DNA of 64,000 nt from Caulobacter sp. (lineage in GTDB: Bacteria > Pseudomonadota > Alphaproteobacteria > Caulobacterales > Caulobacteraceae): NCBI RefSeq assembly GCF_017744445.1, contig NZ_JAGIBH010000169.1, positions 113,270 through 177,269 of the forward strand. Direction: 5' to 3'. Positions 24,351 through 33,073 of this stretch are shown one piece after another; the stretch's first letter is position 1, and each line of letters starts with the position of its first letter. A program made the position numbers and the translations under genes. Under the pieces are notes generated by a model. It had not been told where the DNA came from, made no database searches, and saw only the letters and a program-made list of their open reading frames with translations.

Positions 24351-25274
24351 CTAGGCCCACCCCGCCAGCAGCCCGCGCAACCCCGCCACGAAAGCCAGGG
24401 GCTGGTCGATCATCACGTGGTGATCGGCGTCCGGCAGCGGCAGCAGCAGCACGTCCTTCGGCATCTGTGCGAGCATGTAATCCAGCGTGTCGGCATGCAT
24501 CAGGTTCGACCGCTCGCCCCACATCAAGGCGGCCGGACACGCGATCTCCGGCAACAGCAGCCCCAAGTCCGGCATCCGGAAATTGTGCCAGAGGTCGGGG
24601 TCGAACTTCCACGTCCAGCCGCCCTCGACCTCTTTCAGGGAGCGCCGGGCGATGTAGTCGGCGATGTAGAGGTTCTCGCACGGCTGCGGCGGGGCCAGGC
24701 GGAAGCGGGTCAGGGCCTCCTCCAGGGTCGGATAGACCCGCTGGCCCAGGCCCGAGCGCGGCGGCGGGCCTTTCCAGCGTTTCTCGGGCGGCTGGATGCT
24801 GCTATCGACCATGATCGCCCCGCGCAGGCGCTCGGGATGACGCGCCGCGCAGTACAGGGTGGGGAAACCGCCGAACGAGTGGCCGACGACGATCGGCTTC
24901 ACACCGCCCGCCTCGAGGCCAGCGGCCTCGACAGCCGAAAAGATCTCGGCCGCGAACAGTTCGGCGCTATAGGCCTCGCGCCAGTCACTGCCGCCCATGC
25001 CAGACCACGAAATCGCCGCCACCCGCCAGTCTTTCGCGAAGAACGGCGCGATGAAGCTCCACCAGTCGGCATGGGCGCCGTTGCCGTGCAGGAACAGCAG
25101 GCCCGGCTTGCCGACCTCGCCCCATGTCAGGAGTTCGATGTCGGCGCCCTCGACGGCGATCTTCGAGCGCTCGGGCTCATGGGCGATGGCCGCGTCGAAC
25201 CAGGCCGGCGCGGGCGGCGGCTCCCCCGCGAACGGGGCCAGCAGCGAGGACGGCGAGGCCTGGTCGTCAGCCAT
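24351..25274 (-). CDS. Alpha/beta hydrolase
   Basis: A 307-residue cytosolic alpha/beta hydrolase. It has LLFLHGNGAHADWW (oxyanion region) near residue 58, the nucleophile elbow VVGHSFGGFP near 130, an acidic residue in PAALMWGERSNL, and the C-terminal histidine in LPDADHHVMIDQP. The stop codon is next to the family B repeat. Its start overlaps the thioesterase gene by eight bases, so the two are co-translated. Substrate unknown; esterase or acyl hydrolase activity is likely. Confidence 0.87.
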   Translation of the reverse strand: MADDQASPSSLLAPFAGEPPPAPAWFDAAIAHEPERSKIAVEGADIELLTWGEVGKPGLLFLHGNGAHADWWSFIAPFFAKDWRVAAISWSGMGGSDWREAYSAELFAAEIFSAVEAAGLEAGGVKPIVVGHSFGGFPTLYCAARHPERLRGAIMVDSSIQPPEKRWKGPPPRSGLGQRVYPTLEEALTRFRLAPPQPCENLYIADYIARRSLKEVEGGWTWKFDPDLWHNFRMPDLGLLLPEIACPAALMWGERSNLMHADTLDYMLAQMPKDVLLLPLPDADHHVMIDQPLAFVAGLRGLLAGWA

Positions 25275-25746
25275 CGGCGCCCTCCTTGTAGTTCAGCTCG
25301 CCCGGACGCGGCTTGCGGGGGGAGAGCGCCTTGAAGACGCCAGTGCCGGTGATCAGCGTCCGATCACCCGCCCAGATCCGGCCGCGCACGGTGAAGAGGA
25401 GATCCTCCTCGCCGATCAGCTCGCCCTCGCCCTCCACCCAGTCGCCCAGCTTGGCGCCCGACAGGAAGTCGCACATCAGCCGCACCGTGACCCAGCTGTA
25501 GGACTTCTGCAGCGAGATGATCCGCCCCCAGGCCATGTCGGCGAAGCTCATCAGCATGCCGCCGTGACAGTTTCCAAGCCCATTGGTGTGGTGCTCCTCG
25601 ACCCGGAAGGCCAGGCGCGCCAGGCCGGGCCCTTCGCGGTGCTCGAACAGCGGACCGATCTGGCGGCCGAAACCTCGGGACCAGTTCAGCTGGGAAAAGC
25701 CTTCGGGGATCGCCGCTGTCTGGGCGTCTGTCAGGTCGTCGGACAT
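25267..25746 (-). CDS. PaaI/YbgC-like hotdog-fold thioesterase
   Basis: A 159-residue hotdog-fold protein. The motif NGLGNCHGGMLMSFADMAWG (about residues 53-72) is the PaaI-type helix carrying the catalytic Asp/Glu environment, and VTVRLMCDFLSGAKLGDWVEG follows. It likely hydrolyses acyl-CoA. It is the first gene of a pair with the alpha/beta hydrolase. Confidence 0.88.
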   Translation of the reverse strand: MSDDLTDAQTAAIPEGFSQLNWSRGFGRQIGPLFEHREGPGLARLAFRVEEHHTNGLGNCHGGMLMSFADMAWGRIISLQKSYSWVTVRLMCDFLSGAKLGDWVEGEGELIGEEDLLFTVRGRIWAGDRTLITGTGVFKALSPRKPRPGELNYKEGADG

Positions 25747-25836
25747 GGGATCAGACTAACGAGCGTTTGAAAAAAGCAAAGCCTTCCGTAAGGACGACGC
25801 CCCGGCCGGCATCTAACCTTTCGAAACGGGGGACAG

Positions 25837-26337
25837 ATGGGCCGCACTAAGGACGATTTCGCGAACTGGCTGGCGCCGCATCTGCCGATGCTGCACCGGA
25901 CGGCCCGCGCCTTCGCCCAGCCGGCGGACCAGCACGACCTGCTGCAGGAGCTGACCCTGGCGCTGTGGAAAGCCCGGCCCCGGTTCGACGATGTGAGCGT
26001 CGCCGCCGCCTTCGCCTACCGCGTGGCCCACAACGCCGCCCTCACCTGGCGGCGAGGAGAGACCCGCCGGCGGCTGCGCGGCGTCGCGATCGAGGCCGAG
26101 CTGCTGATGCGCGACGCCGGGTCCGATCCGCAAGGTCCGCTGCTGGAGCGTCTCTACGCGGCCATTCGCCGGCTGGAGCCGGTCGAGCGGTCGCTGATCC
26201 TGCTGTCGCTGGACGGGATTTCGTACGCCGAGATCGCCCGCCTGCACGGCCTGACCGAAACCAATGTCGGGGCGCGCCTGACCCGTATCCGTCAGCGCGT
26301 CTCCAAGCTCGTGGAGGGCTCCGGCGATGGAGTTTGA
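25837..26337 (+). CDS. ECF-type RNA polymerase sigma factor
   Basis: A 166-residue sigma-70 family protein with region 2 (QHDLLQELTLALWKARPRF, then AAFAYRVAHNAAL) and region 4 (VERSLILLSLDGISYAEIARLHGLTETNVGARL split across the HTH). It lacks regions 1 and 3, as ECF factors do. The following membrane-protein gene overlaps it by 11 bases, the layout of sigma/anti-sigma pairs. It directs RNA polymerase to a small regulon, unknown here. Confidence 0.9.
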   Translation: MGRTKDDFANWLAPHLPMLHRTARAFAQPADQHDLLQELTLALWKARPRFDDVSVAAAFAYRVAHNAALTWRRGETRRRLRGVAIEAELLMRDAGSDPQGPLLERLYAAIRRLEPVERSLILLSLDGISYAEIARLHGLTETNVGARLTRIRQRVSKLVEGSGDGV

Positions 26338-26920
26338 ACACCTGGAAGCCGCCTGGAACTCGCCGGCCAATACGCCGGACGACAAGGCCCGGGCCTATCT
26401 GATGGAGGAAGTGATGAAGACGCTGAAGGCCCGCCGCCGCCGCGAGGTGCTGCTGTTCGCCGTGCCCGTGACCGCCATGTCGATCTTCACCGCCATCGCC
26501 GTGCAGGCGGTGTCGACAGGCCGCATGGACCCTGCCCGCGAGTGGGGTGGGCTCGCCATGATGGGCGTCTGCTGGCTGATCATCGTCGCCATGCTGATCG
26601 TCGCGATCCTCATGCGCCATCGCGGCCGTTCGGACGGCTCGGTGCGCGACACCCTCGCCGCCATGCTGACCGCCAACCGCCGGGCGCGGACCAATATGAG
26701 GATCTTCTGGATGATGCTGCCCGTCTTCTTCGCGCCGATGATCGCCGGCGTCTGGCAATTGCGCGACGTCGGCAAGGCCACCGAGCGCGACACCTGGCAG
26801 ATGCTGTTCGTGTTCGGCGTCGCCATGGTCGCCAGCATCGGCTGGAACCTGGGCCGCTACTTCCTGGTCATGAAGCCCGAGCAGCGCCGGCTGGAGGGGT
26901 TGCTATCGGAATATGAATAA
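26327..26920 (+). CDS. Four-helix membrane protein, candidate anti-sigma factor
   Basis: A 197-residue protein. A cytosolic N-terminus (1-38) with a basic patch (TLKARRRRE) is followed by helices near 41-60, 74-95, 128-145 and 158-178. Overlap with the ECF gene and the 38-residue cytosolic start suggest an anti-sigma role. No zinc-binding HxxxCxxC motif is present, so it is not the common ZAS type. I do not recognise the family. A family A repeat follows. Confidence 0.72.
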   Translation: MEFEHLEAAWNSPANTPDDKARAYLMEEVMKTLKARRRREVLLFAVPVTAMSIFTAIAVQAVSTGRMDPAREWGGLAMMGVCWLIIVAMLIVAILMRHRGRSDGSVRDTLAAMLTANRRARTNMRIFWMMLPVFFAPMIAGVWQLRDVGKATERDTWQMLFVFGVAMVASIGWNLGRYFLVMKPEQRRLEGLLSEYE

Positions 26921-26935
26921 CCCCCGATCCGATTT

Positions 26936-27048
26936 CCCCGGCGAAAGCCGGGGCCCAGATGGAAGAGCGGTGGGGCTGGTTCCATGGGCGCGGCGTTCTT
27001 CCAACCCGTCCAAGCGCTTTGGGATCTGGATCCCGGCTTTCGCCGGGA
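26936..27048. repeat. Intergenic inverted repeat, family A copy 2
   Basis: Begins CCCCGGCGAAAGCCGGGG and ends CCCGGCTTTCGCCGGGA, with GCCCAGATGGAA shared with copy 1. It fills the gap between the convergent 26327 and 27057 genes. Confidence 0.9.
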
Positions 27049-27056
27049 AGATCGGG

Positions 27057-28415
27057 TTATTGGATGCCAACCTCTTTGAGCGCTCTGGCCTGCCGCTCGG
27101 CCACGGCCTCTTCGGAGAACCCCTCCAGCGACGCCTCGAACAGCTGCTTCCAGTTATGGCTAGCGCCCAGGTGCAGGAACGCCGCGCCCAGGCCGATCGC
27201 CGCCCGGTCCATGAACACGAACTCGCGGGGAATGGTCACCGGCCCCTTGGCCTTCAGGGCCTGGCGCACCTTGAAGGCCTCGCGGCGGCCGTACTCGCCG
27301 GGCGGCACGTCGTCGGCGACGGTGCGGACCCGGTCGTCCAGCAGCGGGCCGTAGATGAAGCGGGCCCAGACGTTCAGGGTGTCGACCAGGTCGTCATTCA
27401 GCCCGGTGAAGCCCCAGCTGCGGTAGGACTCCAGCTGCTCGGCGCGGTCGTCATTGGACAGCGCCCGATAGAGCCGCACCACCCCGGCCACGAACTTCGG
27501 CGGGAACACCCGGATACAGCCAAAGTCCAAGAGGTTCAGGTGCGCCGCGCCCTCGCCCGCGAAGCTGTAATTGCCCAGGTGCGGATCGCCGTGGATGACG
27601 CCCAGATGGGTCATCGGGCTCCACCAGGCCTCGAACAGCAGGGCGGCGATGCGGTCGCGAACCTCTTGCGGGGCGCTCTTGAAGGCCAGCAGGCCCTGCC
27701 CGTCCAGCCAGGTCATCGAGAGCAGGCGCCCTGTGGATAACTCCGGCACGGGTGTCGGCGTGCGGATGTCGTCGCGGCCGGCGAAGAAGTTTCCGTACAG
27801 CGACATCATCCTGGCCTCGCGGCCGTAGTCGAGCTCCTCGCGCAGGCGGTCGCCGATCTCGACGATCATCTCCGACGGGTCGATCGAGCCGTCCATGCGC
27901 TTGAAGAGGCCGATCAGAGCGCGCAGCTGGCCAAGATCGCTTTCAACCGCGCTCTGCATGTCGGGATATTGCAGCTTCACGGCCAGGGCCCGGCCGTCAT
28001 GGGCCACGGCGCGGTGCACCTGGCCCAGCGAAGCGGCGGCGGCGGCCTCGTGCTCGAAGCTCGCGAACTTGGATTGCCAGTCCGCGCCCAGCTCGGCGGC
28101 CATGCGCCGGCGCACGAACGGCCAACCCATGGCCGGCGCGTTGGTCTGCAGCTCGGCGAACTCCTTGGCGAACTCGGGCGGCAGCAGGTCGGGCACCGTG
28201 GCGAACATTTGGGCCGCCTTCATCAGCGGACCTTTGAGGCCGCCCAGCGCCGCCTTCAGCGCCTTGGCGTTACGGGCATTGGCGTCGTCGCCGGCGAAGA
28301 CTCTGTTGGCGCCATAGGACACGGCAGCGCCCGACAGCCCCGCCCCGACCTTGGCGAAGCGGGACAGGCGGCCGGACAGCCGGTCGCGTTCAGGGTCGTT
28401 CCGATCGTCAGCCAA
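27057..28415 (-). CDS. AarF/ABC1/UbiB family atypical kinase
   Basis: A 452-residue ABC1-family protein, related to UbiB/ADCK3, which supports ubiquinone synthesis or lipid transport. The A-rich loop AAAASLGQVH and following lysine (LAVKLQYPD), the catalytic HGDPHLGNYSF and the metal-binding LLDFG are intact. The signature KxGQ motif reads KAAQ at 66-69 (Gly to Ala), which marks a subgroup of the family. It overlaps the pepF gene by eight bases and is last in a minus-strand operon. Confidence 0.92.
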   Translation of the reverse strand: MADDRNDPERDRLSGRLSRFAKVGAGLSGAAVSYGANRVFAGDDANARNAKALKAALGGLKGPLMKAAQMFATVPDLLPPEFAKEFAELQTNAPAMGWPFVRRRMAAELGADWQSKFASFEHEAAAAASLGQVHRAVAHDGRALAVKLQYPDMQSAVESDLGQLRALIGLFKRMDGSIDPSEMIVEIGDRLREELDYGREARMMSLYGNFFAGRDDIRTPTPVPELSTGRLLSMTWLDGQGLLAFKSAPQEVRDRIAALLFEAWWSPMTHLGVIHGDPHLGNYSFAGEGAAHLNLLDFGCIRVFPPKFVAGVVRLYRALSNDDRAEQLESYRSWGFTGLNDDLVDTLNVWARFIYGPLLDDRVRTVADDVPPGEYGRREAFKVRQALKAKGPVTIPREFVFMDRAAIGLGAAFLHLGASHNWKQLFEASLEGFSEEAVAERQARALKEVGIQ

Positions 28416-30201
28416 CCAAAGCCTCGAACTCGTCCACCAGGCGTTCCAGCTGCACGCAGCCGGCGGCCCAGAATGCCTTGTCCCTCGGGTTCAGGCCGAA
28501 GGGCTTCAAGGCCTCGACATAGGTGCGCGTGCCGCCCGCCGCGAGCAGGTCCTCGTACAGCGGCGCGAACGTCTCGGGATTTTCGCGGCGCTTCTCCATC
28601 AGGCCGCGCACCAGCAGGTCCCCGAACGCATAGGCGTAGACGTAGAACGGCGCGTGGCAGAAGTGGCTGACATAGGCCCAATAATGCTCGTAGCCGGCGT
28701 TCAGCTTCACGGCCGGACCCAGGCTCTCGCCCATCACCTCAAGCCACAGGCCGCCGATCTGGTCGGGCGACAGCTCGCCTTCCAGGCGGGCCTCGTGGAA
28801 ACGGCGCTCGAAGCGATGGAAGGCGATCTGGCGGACCACGGTGTTGAGGCCGTCCTCGATCTTGCCGGCCAGCAGACCCTTGCGGTCTTCGGGCGTCGCT
28901 TCGGCCAGCAGGCGGTCGAACACCAGGCCCTCGCCGAAGATCGAGGCCGTCTCGGCCAGGGTCAGGGGCGTGTCGGCCAGCAGGGTGCCTAACGGCTGGC
29001 ACAGGGTCTGGTGCACGGCGTGACCCAGTTCGTGAGCCAGGGTCAGCACATCACGGCGCTCGCCCATATAGTTCATGAACACGAACGGATGGCGGTCGGC
29101 GGTCACCGGATGGGCGAAGGCCCCCGACTGCTTGCCGGCGCGCGGGCGGGCGTCGATCCACGGGCGGTCGAAGAACACCCGAGCGGCGTCGGCGAACTTG
29201 GGCGCCAGGTCCTGGAAGCTCTCCAGCACCATGCCCTTGGCCTCGTCCCAGGCATAGGCGCGCGGGGCGGCGGCGGTCAGCGGGGCGTTGCGGTCCCAGT
29301 AGTCCAGCACGTCCAGGCCCATGACCTTGGCCTTCAGCGCGTAATAGCGGTGCGACAGGCGCGGATAGGCCTCGACCACCGCCTGCTCCAGGGCGTCGAC
29401 GGCGTCGCCATCGACCTCGTTGGCCAGGTGGCGCGACTGGGCGGGGGTCTCATAGTGGCGCCAGCGATCCTCGACCTGCTTCTCGAAGGCCAGGGTGTTG
29501 AGCGCCAGGGCCTGGGTCGAGCCGCGCTCTTCCAGCGCCTTGGCCAAACCGTCGGCGGCGGCCTTGCGACGCTCGACACTGGGGTCGGACAGGCGGTTGA
29601 GCGCCTCGGGCAGGGTCAGGGTCTCGTCGCCCGCCTTGGCGGTGAGTTTGGCCAGGGTCTCGTCATACAGGCGCACCCAGTTGGCGACGGCCGGGGCCTT
29701 GTCGACGATGAAGCGCTCCAGCTCCGGCGACAGCTCGTGCGGCCGCGACAGGCGCACGCGGCGCAGCCAGGGGGCCCAGCGGGCAGCGTCGGGATGGACG
29801 TCCAGCGCCTTGGCGATCTCGGCGTCTTCCAGCTGATTCAGCTCCAGCGTGAAGAACAGGCTCTCGGCGGCGATCTGGGACGAGCGGGCCCGCAGGTCGG
29901 CCTCGAACTTGGCCCAGGACGGGTCGTCGCGGGCCACCGAGGCGGCCAGGCCGGCATAGGCGCCCACGCCCCACAGGCCGTTGGTGGCCTGCTCGTAGAG
30001 CGTGATCCCGCGATCCAGCAGCACGCCCAGGCGCTGGGGCTCCTTGCGGGCCTCCAGGAACATGCCCTCCAGCGAGGCCAGCTCGTCATTGGCGGCCTTG
30101 GCGGCGGAGAGGTCGGTCTCGATGCGCGGATCGTCTCGACCGACATACAGGTCGGCCAGGTTCCATTCGGGCGGGGCTTCGGGCTTGAAGGGGGCGTTCA
30201 T
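28408..30201 (-). CDS. pepF: M3 family oligoendopeptidase (PepF)
   Basis: Cytosolic zinc peptidase of 597 residues that cuts short peptides. The zinc motif HELGH is at 390-394 and the third ligand is the Glu in LAETASIFGE about 27 residues later. The N-terminal EWNLADLYVGRDDPRI is typical of PepF-type members. It overlaps the upstream membrane-protein gene by four bases and the downstream AarF gene by eight, so it lies in the middle of a tight operon. Confidence 0.95.
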   Translation of the reverse strand: MNAPFKPEAPPEWNLADLYVGRDDPRIETDLSAAKAANDELASLEGMFLEARKEPQRLGVLLDRGITLYEQATNGLWGVGAYAGLAASVARDDPSWAKFEADLRARSSQIAAESLFFTLELNQLEDAEIAKALDVHPDAARWAPWLRRVRLSRPHELSPELERFIVDKAPAVANWVRLYDETLAKLTAKAGDETLTLPEALNRLSDPSVERRKAAADGLAKALEERGSTQALALNTLAFEKQVEDRWRHYETPAQSRHLANEVDGDAVDALEQAVVEAYPRLSHRYYALKAKVMGLDVLDYWDRNAPLTAAAPRAYAWDEAKGMVLESFQDLAPKFADAARVFFDRPWIDARPRAGKQSGAFAHPVTADRHPFVFMNYMGERRDVLTLAHELGHAVHQTLCQPLGTLLADTPLTLAETASIFGEGLVFDRLLAEATPEDRKGLLAGKIEDGLNTVVRQIAFHRFERRFHEARLEGELSPDQIGGLWLEVMGESLGPAVKLNAGYEHYWAYVSHFCHAPFYVYAYAFGDLLVRGLMEKRRENPETFAPLYEDLLAAGGTRTYVEALKPFGLNPRDKAFWAAGCVQLERLVDEFEALVG

Positions 30202-30872
30202 GCCCTAGGAGATAGGCCTCCTGCCCTACCCTGCGCAACGGTCGGCTCGGCCATCCAGGCGGCGATGCAGGTGACGAGGTAGGCGACCAGGGGCGAACCG
30301 CCCAGCGACAGCCGCCCTTCGCTCAGCGGCGACAGCATCGGCACCACCTGCAGGAACAGCAGGAAGGTCAGGAAACCCAGGGCCGCCTTCCACCCCCGTC
30401 CCTCCAGGCCGCGCCGCCAGCCCCAGGCCGCGCCGGCCAGGGCCAGCAAGCCCATCTCCAGCACCTGCTCGGGCAGCGGATAGTTCCACAGGCCCAGGCC
30501 CAGCATCGGCCCGTTCCAAAGCAGTGGCAGGTCGGGCCGGTGAACCAGGAAGTCGAGCAGCCAGTGCGAGAACACCACCAGGCCCAGGACCACCCCCACC
30601 CGCCGAGGCAGCTTCAGCAGTAGCATCAGCCCCGCCCCGACCGCGATCGACCACAGCACCGCCGTCGGCAGGCCGTGGGTGTAGGGCATGTAGCTGAGCA
30701 CCAGCGAACTGCCGGGCAGGCTGGGATCAACGCTGGCCTTCTCGACCCCGGCCAGGATCAGGCCGCTCCAGGCGATGTCGATGGCCTGGCAGCCCAGGAC
30801 ATAGCTCCACAGCGGCGCGCGCGGCTCGACGGCGCGTGCAGCCAGGGCGGCGGCGTAGTGTCCGACAAACAT
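30198..30872 (-). CDS. Membrane protein, YdjM-like metal-dependent hydrolase fold possible
   Basis: A 224-residue protein with about six hydrophobic segments. His/Asp residues lie in positions seen in YdjM/DUF457-type membrane hydrolases: H5 (FVGHYAAAL), D32 (QAIDIAWS), H65 (PYTHGLP) and the cluster SHWLLDFLVHRPD. The assignment is tentative. It overlaps pepF by four bases and follows the MmcQ/YjbR gene by six. Confidence 0.65.
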   Translation of the reverse strand: MFVGHYAAALAARAVEPRAPLWSYVLGCQAIDIAWSGLILAGVEKASVDPSLPGSSLVLSYMPYTHGLPTAVLWSIAVGAGLMLLLKLPRRVGVVLGLVVFSHWLLDFLVHRPDLPLLWNGPMLGLGLWNYPLPEQVLEMGLLALAGAAWGWRRGLEGRGWKAALGFLTFLLFLQVVPMLSPLSEGRLSLGGSPLVAYLVTCIAAWMAEPTVAQGRAGGLSPRA

Positions 30873-30878
30873 GCCCCT

Positions 30879-31250
30879 CTAGACCTCGTACTTCTTGGCG
30901 ATCGCCTTGGGGGCCACGATCTTCCAGGCCTGCCGCAGGAGTCCAGCCAACTCGCCGGCATCGATCGCGGAAAGCCGGACCAGCACCGCCGGATAACTTC
31001 TATAGTGGTCGTCGGTGAAGAACCGGTCGGGACCGACCTCCAGCAGCAGCTCCTTGGTCTCCATCGTGCAGCGGATGGCCACGACGCCGGGGACCAGCAC
31101 GCGCTTGGCCTTCGGCGCGGGGCGGGCCAGATAGGCCCAGGCCAGGCCCTTGCCGCCGACCTCGAAGCCGAACTGGCCTTCCGGGCTCACCCCGCCGGTC
31201 ACCTCGGGCAGGTCCAGGGCCAGCGCCTGCAGTTGTTCCGTGTCGACCAT
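30879..31250 (-). CDS. MmcQ/YjbR family protein
   Basis: A small protein of about 123 residues with the MmcQ/YjbR pattern: VDTEQLQALALDLPEV near the start, TKELLLEVGPDRFFTDDHYRS in the middle and IVAPKAIAKKYEV at the end. Members are thought to bind DNA, but function is not established. I start at ATG 31250; ATG 31271 would add seven residues including two cysteines with no family match. First gene of the operon running to 27057. Confidence 0.85.
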   Translation of the reverse strand: MVDTEQLQALALDLPEVTGGVSPEGQFGFEVGGKGLAWAYLARPAPKAKRVLVPGVVAIRCTMETKELLLEVGPDRFFTDDHYRSYPAVLVRLSAIDAGELAGLLRQAWKIVAPKAIAKKYEV

Positions 31251-31399
31251 GTCCGCCTCCCCGCAACACACTGTTAAGGCTAAAGCTTAAGGTTCTGGGC
31301 ACGTCTCCGAAAGCCGGTGTTTACCCGGCTACTGTATCACTCTGAACCAACAAGAGCCCTGCTCCCACGGGAGCGCGGCCAGTATGGTGGATGTGCCCA

Positions 31400-32869
31400 A
31401 TGACCAAAACGGTCCTCGTCGTCGATGACGACCCGACACAACGTCGGCTGATCCAGGCGGTGCTCGAGCGCGAAGGCTTCGCGGTCTCGCACGCCGAGGG
31501 CGGCGACGCGGCGATCGCGCACCTGACCTCGGGCGCGCCCGCGGACGTGATCCTGCTCGACCTGGTCATGCCCGGCCTGAACGGCCAGGACACCCTGAAG
31601 GAAATGCGCGCTCGCGGCTTCACCCAGCCCGTGATCGTGCTGACCGCCAGCGGTGGCGTCGACACCGTGGTCAAGGCCATGCAGGCCGGGGCCGCCGACT
31701 TCTTCATCAAGCCCGCCTCGCCGGAACGGATCACCGTCTCGATCCGCAACGCCCTGTCGATGGGCGACCTGAAGGGCGAGGTCGAGCGCCTGACCAAGCG
31801 CGCCGGCGGCAAGACCACCTTCGCGGACCTGATCGGCGGCTCGCCCATCATGTCGATGGTCAAGCGCATGGGCGAACGCGCCGCCAAGAGCGGCATCCCC
31901 GTGCTGATCACCGGCGAAAGCGGCGTCGGCAAGGAGCTGCTGGCCCGCGCGGTGCACGGCTCGTCCGACCGCGCCGGCAAGCCGTTCGTGGCCGTCAACT
32001 GCGGCGCCATCCCCGAGAACCTCGTCGAGTCGATCCTGTTCGGCCACGAGAAGGGCTCGTTCACCGGCGCCTCGGACAAGCACCTGGGCAAGTTCAAGGA
32101 AGCCGACGGCGGCACCCTGTTCCTGGACGAGGTCGGCGAACTGCCGCTGGACGTCCAGGTCAAGCTGCTGCGCGCGCTGCAAGAGGGCGAGATCGATCCG
32201 ATCGGCTCCAAGCGCTCGATCAAGGTCGATGTCCGCATCGTCTCGGCCACCAATCGCGACCTGCAGACGGCCGTCTCGGCCGGGCATTTCCGCGAAGACC
32301 TGTATTACCGCCTGAACGTCTTCCCGCTGGAGGCCCCCTCGCTGCGCGAGCGCCGCGAGGACATCCCGGCCCTGGTCGAGGCGTTCATCCGTCGCTTCAA
32401 CGTTGAAGAAGGCAAGCGCGTCATCGGCGCCTCGCCCGAGACGATCGCGCTGCTGACCGCCTTCGACTGGCCGGGCAATGTCCGCCAGCTGGAGAACACG
32501 GTCTATCGCGCCATCGTCCTGGCCGACGCGCCGTATCTTCAGCCCTACGACTTCCCGGCCATTTCGGGCCTGGCCGCGCCGATCGAGGCCGTCTCGGTCG
32601 CGCCGAGCCCGCCGCCGGCCGCCCTGCTGCAAGCCGCGCACGCGGCCATGTCCGCCCCGACGGCGGCCGAGGCTCCGGTGCGCATCCTCGACGACCGCGG
32701 TCACCTGCGGACGCTGGAAGACATCGAGCGCGACCTGATCCAGCACGCGATCGACGTCTACGCCGGTCATATGAGCGAAGTGGCCCGCCGCCTCGGCATC
32801 GGCCGCTCGACCCTGTATCGCAAGGTCCGCGAGCAGGGCATCGAAGTCGACATGAAGGAAGCGGGTTGA
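31400..32869 (+). CDS. tacA: Sigma-54-dependent response regulator TacA
   Basis: An NtrC-family activator of about 489 residues. Starting at ATG 31400 puts the phospho-acceptor at D54 (VILLDLVMPG) and the conserved lysine at 104; an in-frame ATG at 31391 adds three residues. The AAA+ domain has Walker A GESGVGKE (172-179), the sigma-54-contacting GSFTGA loop (219-224), Walker B FLDE and R-finger region, then a Fis-type HTH at the end (SEVARRLGIGRSTLYRKV). The C-terminus is KEAG, matching the Ala-Gly ClpXP degron of C. crescentus TacA, which is phosphorylated by ShkA/ShpA and drives stalk genes. Orthology inferred. Confidence 0.9.
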   Translation: MTKTVLVVDDDPTQRRLIQAVLEREGFAVSHAEGGDAAIAHLTSGAPADVILLDLVMPGLNGQDTLKEMRARGFTQPVIVLTASGGVDTVVKAMQAGAADFFIKPASPERITVSIRNALSMGDLKGEVERLTKRAGGKTTFADLIGGSPIMSMVKRMGERAAKSGIPVLITGESGVGKELLARAVHGSSDRAGKPFVAVNCGAIPENLVESILFGHEKGSFTGASDKHLGKFKEADGGTLFLDEVGELPLDVQVKLLRALQEGEIDPIGSKRSIKVDVRIVSATNRDLQTAVSAGHFREDLYYRLNVFPLEAPSLRERREDIPALVEAFIRRFNVEEGKRVIGASPETIALLTAFDWPGNVRQLENTVYRAIVLADAPYLQPYDFPAISGLAAPIEAVSVAPSPPPAALLQAAHAAMSAPTAAEAPVRILDDRGHLRTLEDIERDLIQHAIDVYAGHMSEVARRLGIGRSTLYRKVREQGIEVDMKEAG

Positions 32870-32970
32870 TGGCGAGCTTGATGATCTTTCGACCCATCTC
32901 GCGCGAGCAGCGCCTGAAGGCGCTGCTGAAGCCGGCCCGGCCGGTGTCGGTGAAACCGACCCGCGCTTAA
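32869..32970 (+). CDS. 33-codon ORF translationally coupled to tacA
   Basis: Its ATG overlaps the tacA TGA (TGATG), and it ends at TAA 32968-32970. The product (MASLMIFRPISREQRLKALL, then a Pro/Val/Lys/Arg tail) is strongly basic with an amphipathic start. I recognise no family. The family C repeat begins five bases after the stop. It may be real and co-translated or simply a fortuitous frame. Confidence 0.5.
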   Translation: MASLMIFRPISREQRLKALLKPARPVSVKPTRA

Positions 32971-32974
32971 ACTT

Positions 32975-33063
32975 GTCATCCCGGGCGAAGACCCGGGACC
33001 GCAACAGGCTCAGAGCTTCCGGCGGTCCCGGCTCGGCGCGCTTCGCGCTTGGCCGGGATGACA
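32975..33063. repeat. Intergenic inverted repeat, family C
   Basis: TGTCATCCCGG at the left end and CCGGGATGACA at the right end form an 11-base-pair outer stem, with two inner hairpins (around GGCGAAGACC and the GCGCGCTTCGCGC run). It lies between the convergent tacA unit and the 33074 gene. Single copy in the window. Confidence 0.88.
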
Positions 33064-33073
33064 GTCCATTATG

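Noticed and set aside
27057..28415. AarF gene as a degenerate kinase because of KAAQ instead of KxGQ
   Set aside because: The A-rich loop, lysine, HGDPHLGN and DFG residues are intact, so the change more likely marks a subgroup than loss of function.
31280..31305. Possible CtrA box upstream of tacA
   Set aside because: The two TTAA half-sites are nine bases apart instead of seven, so the match is not acceptable.
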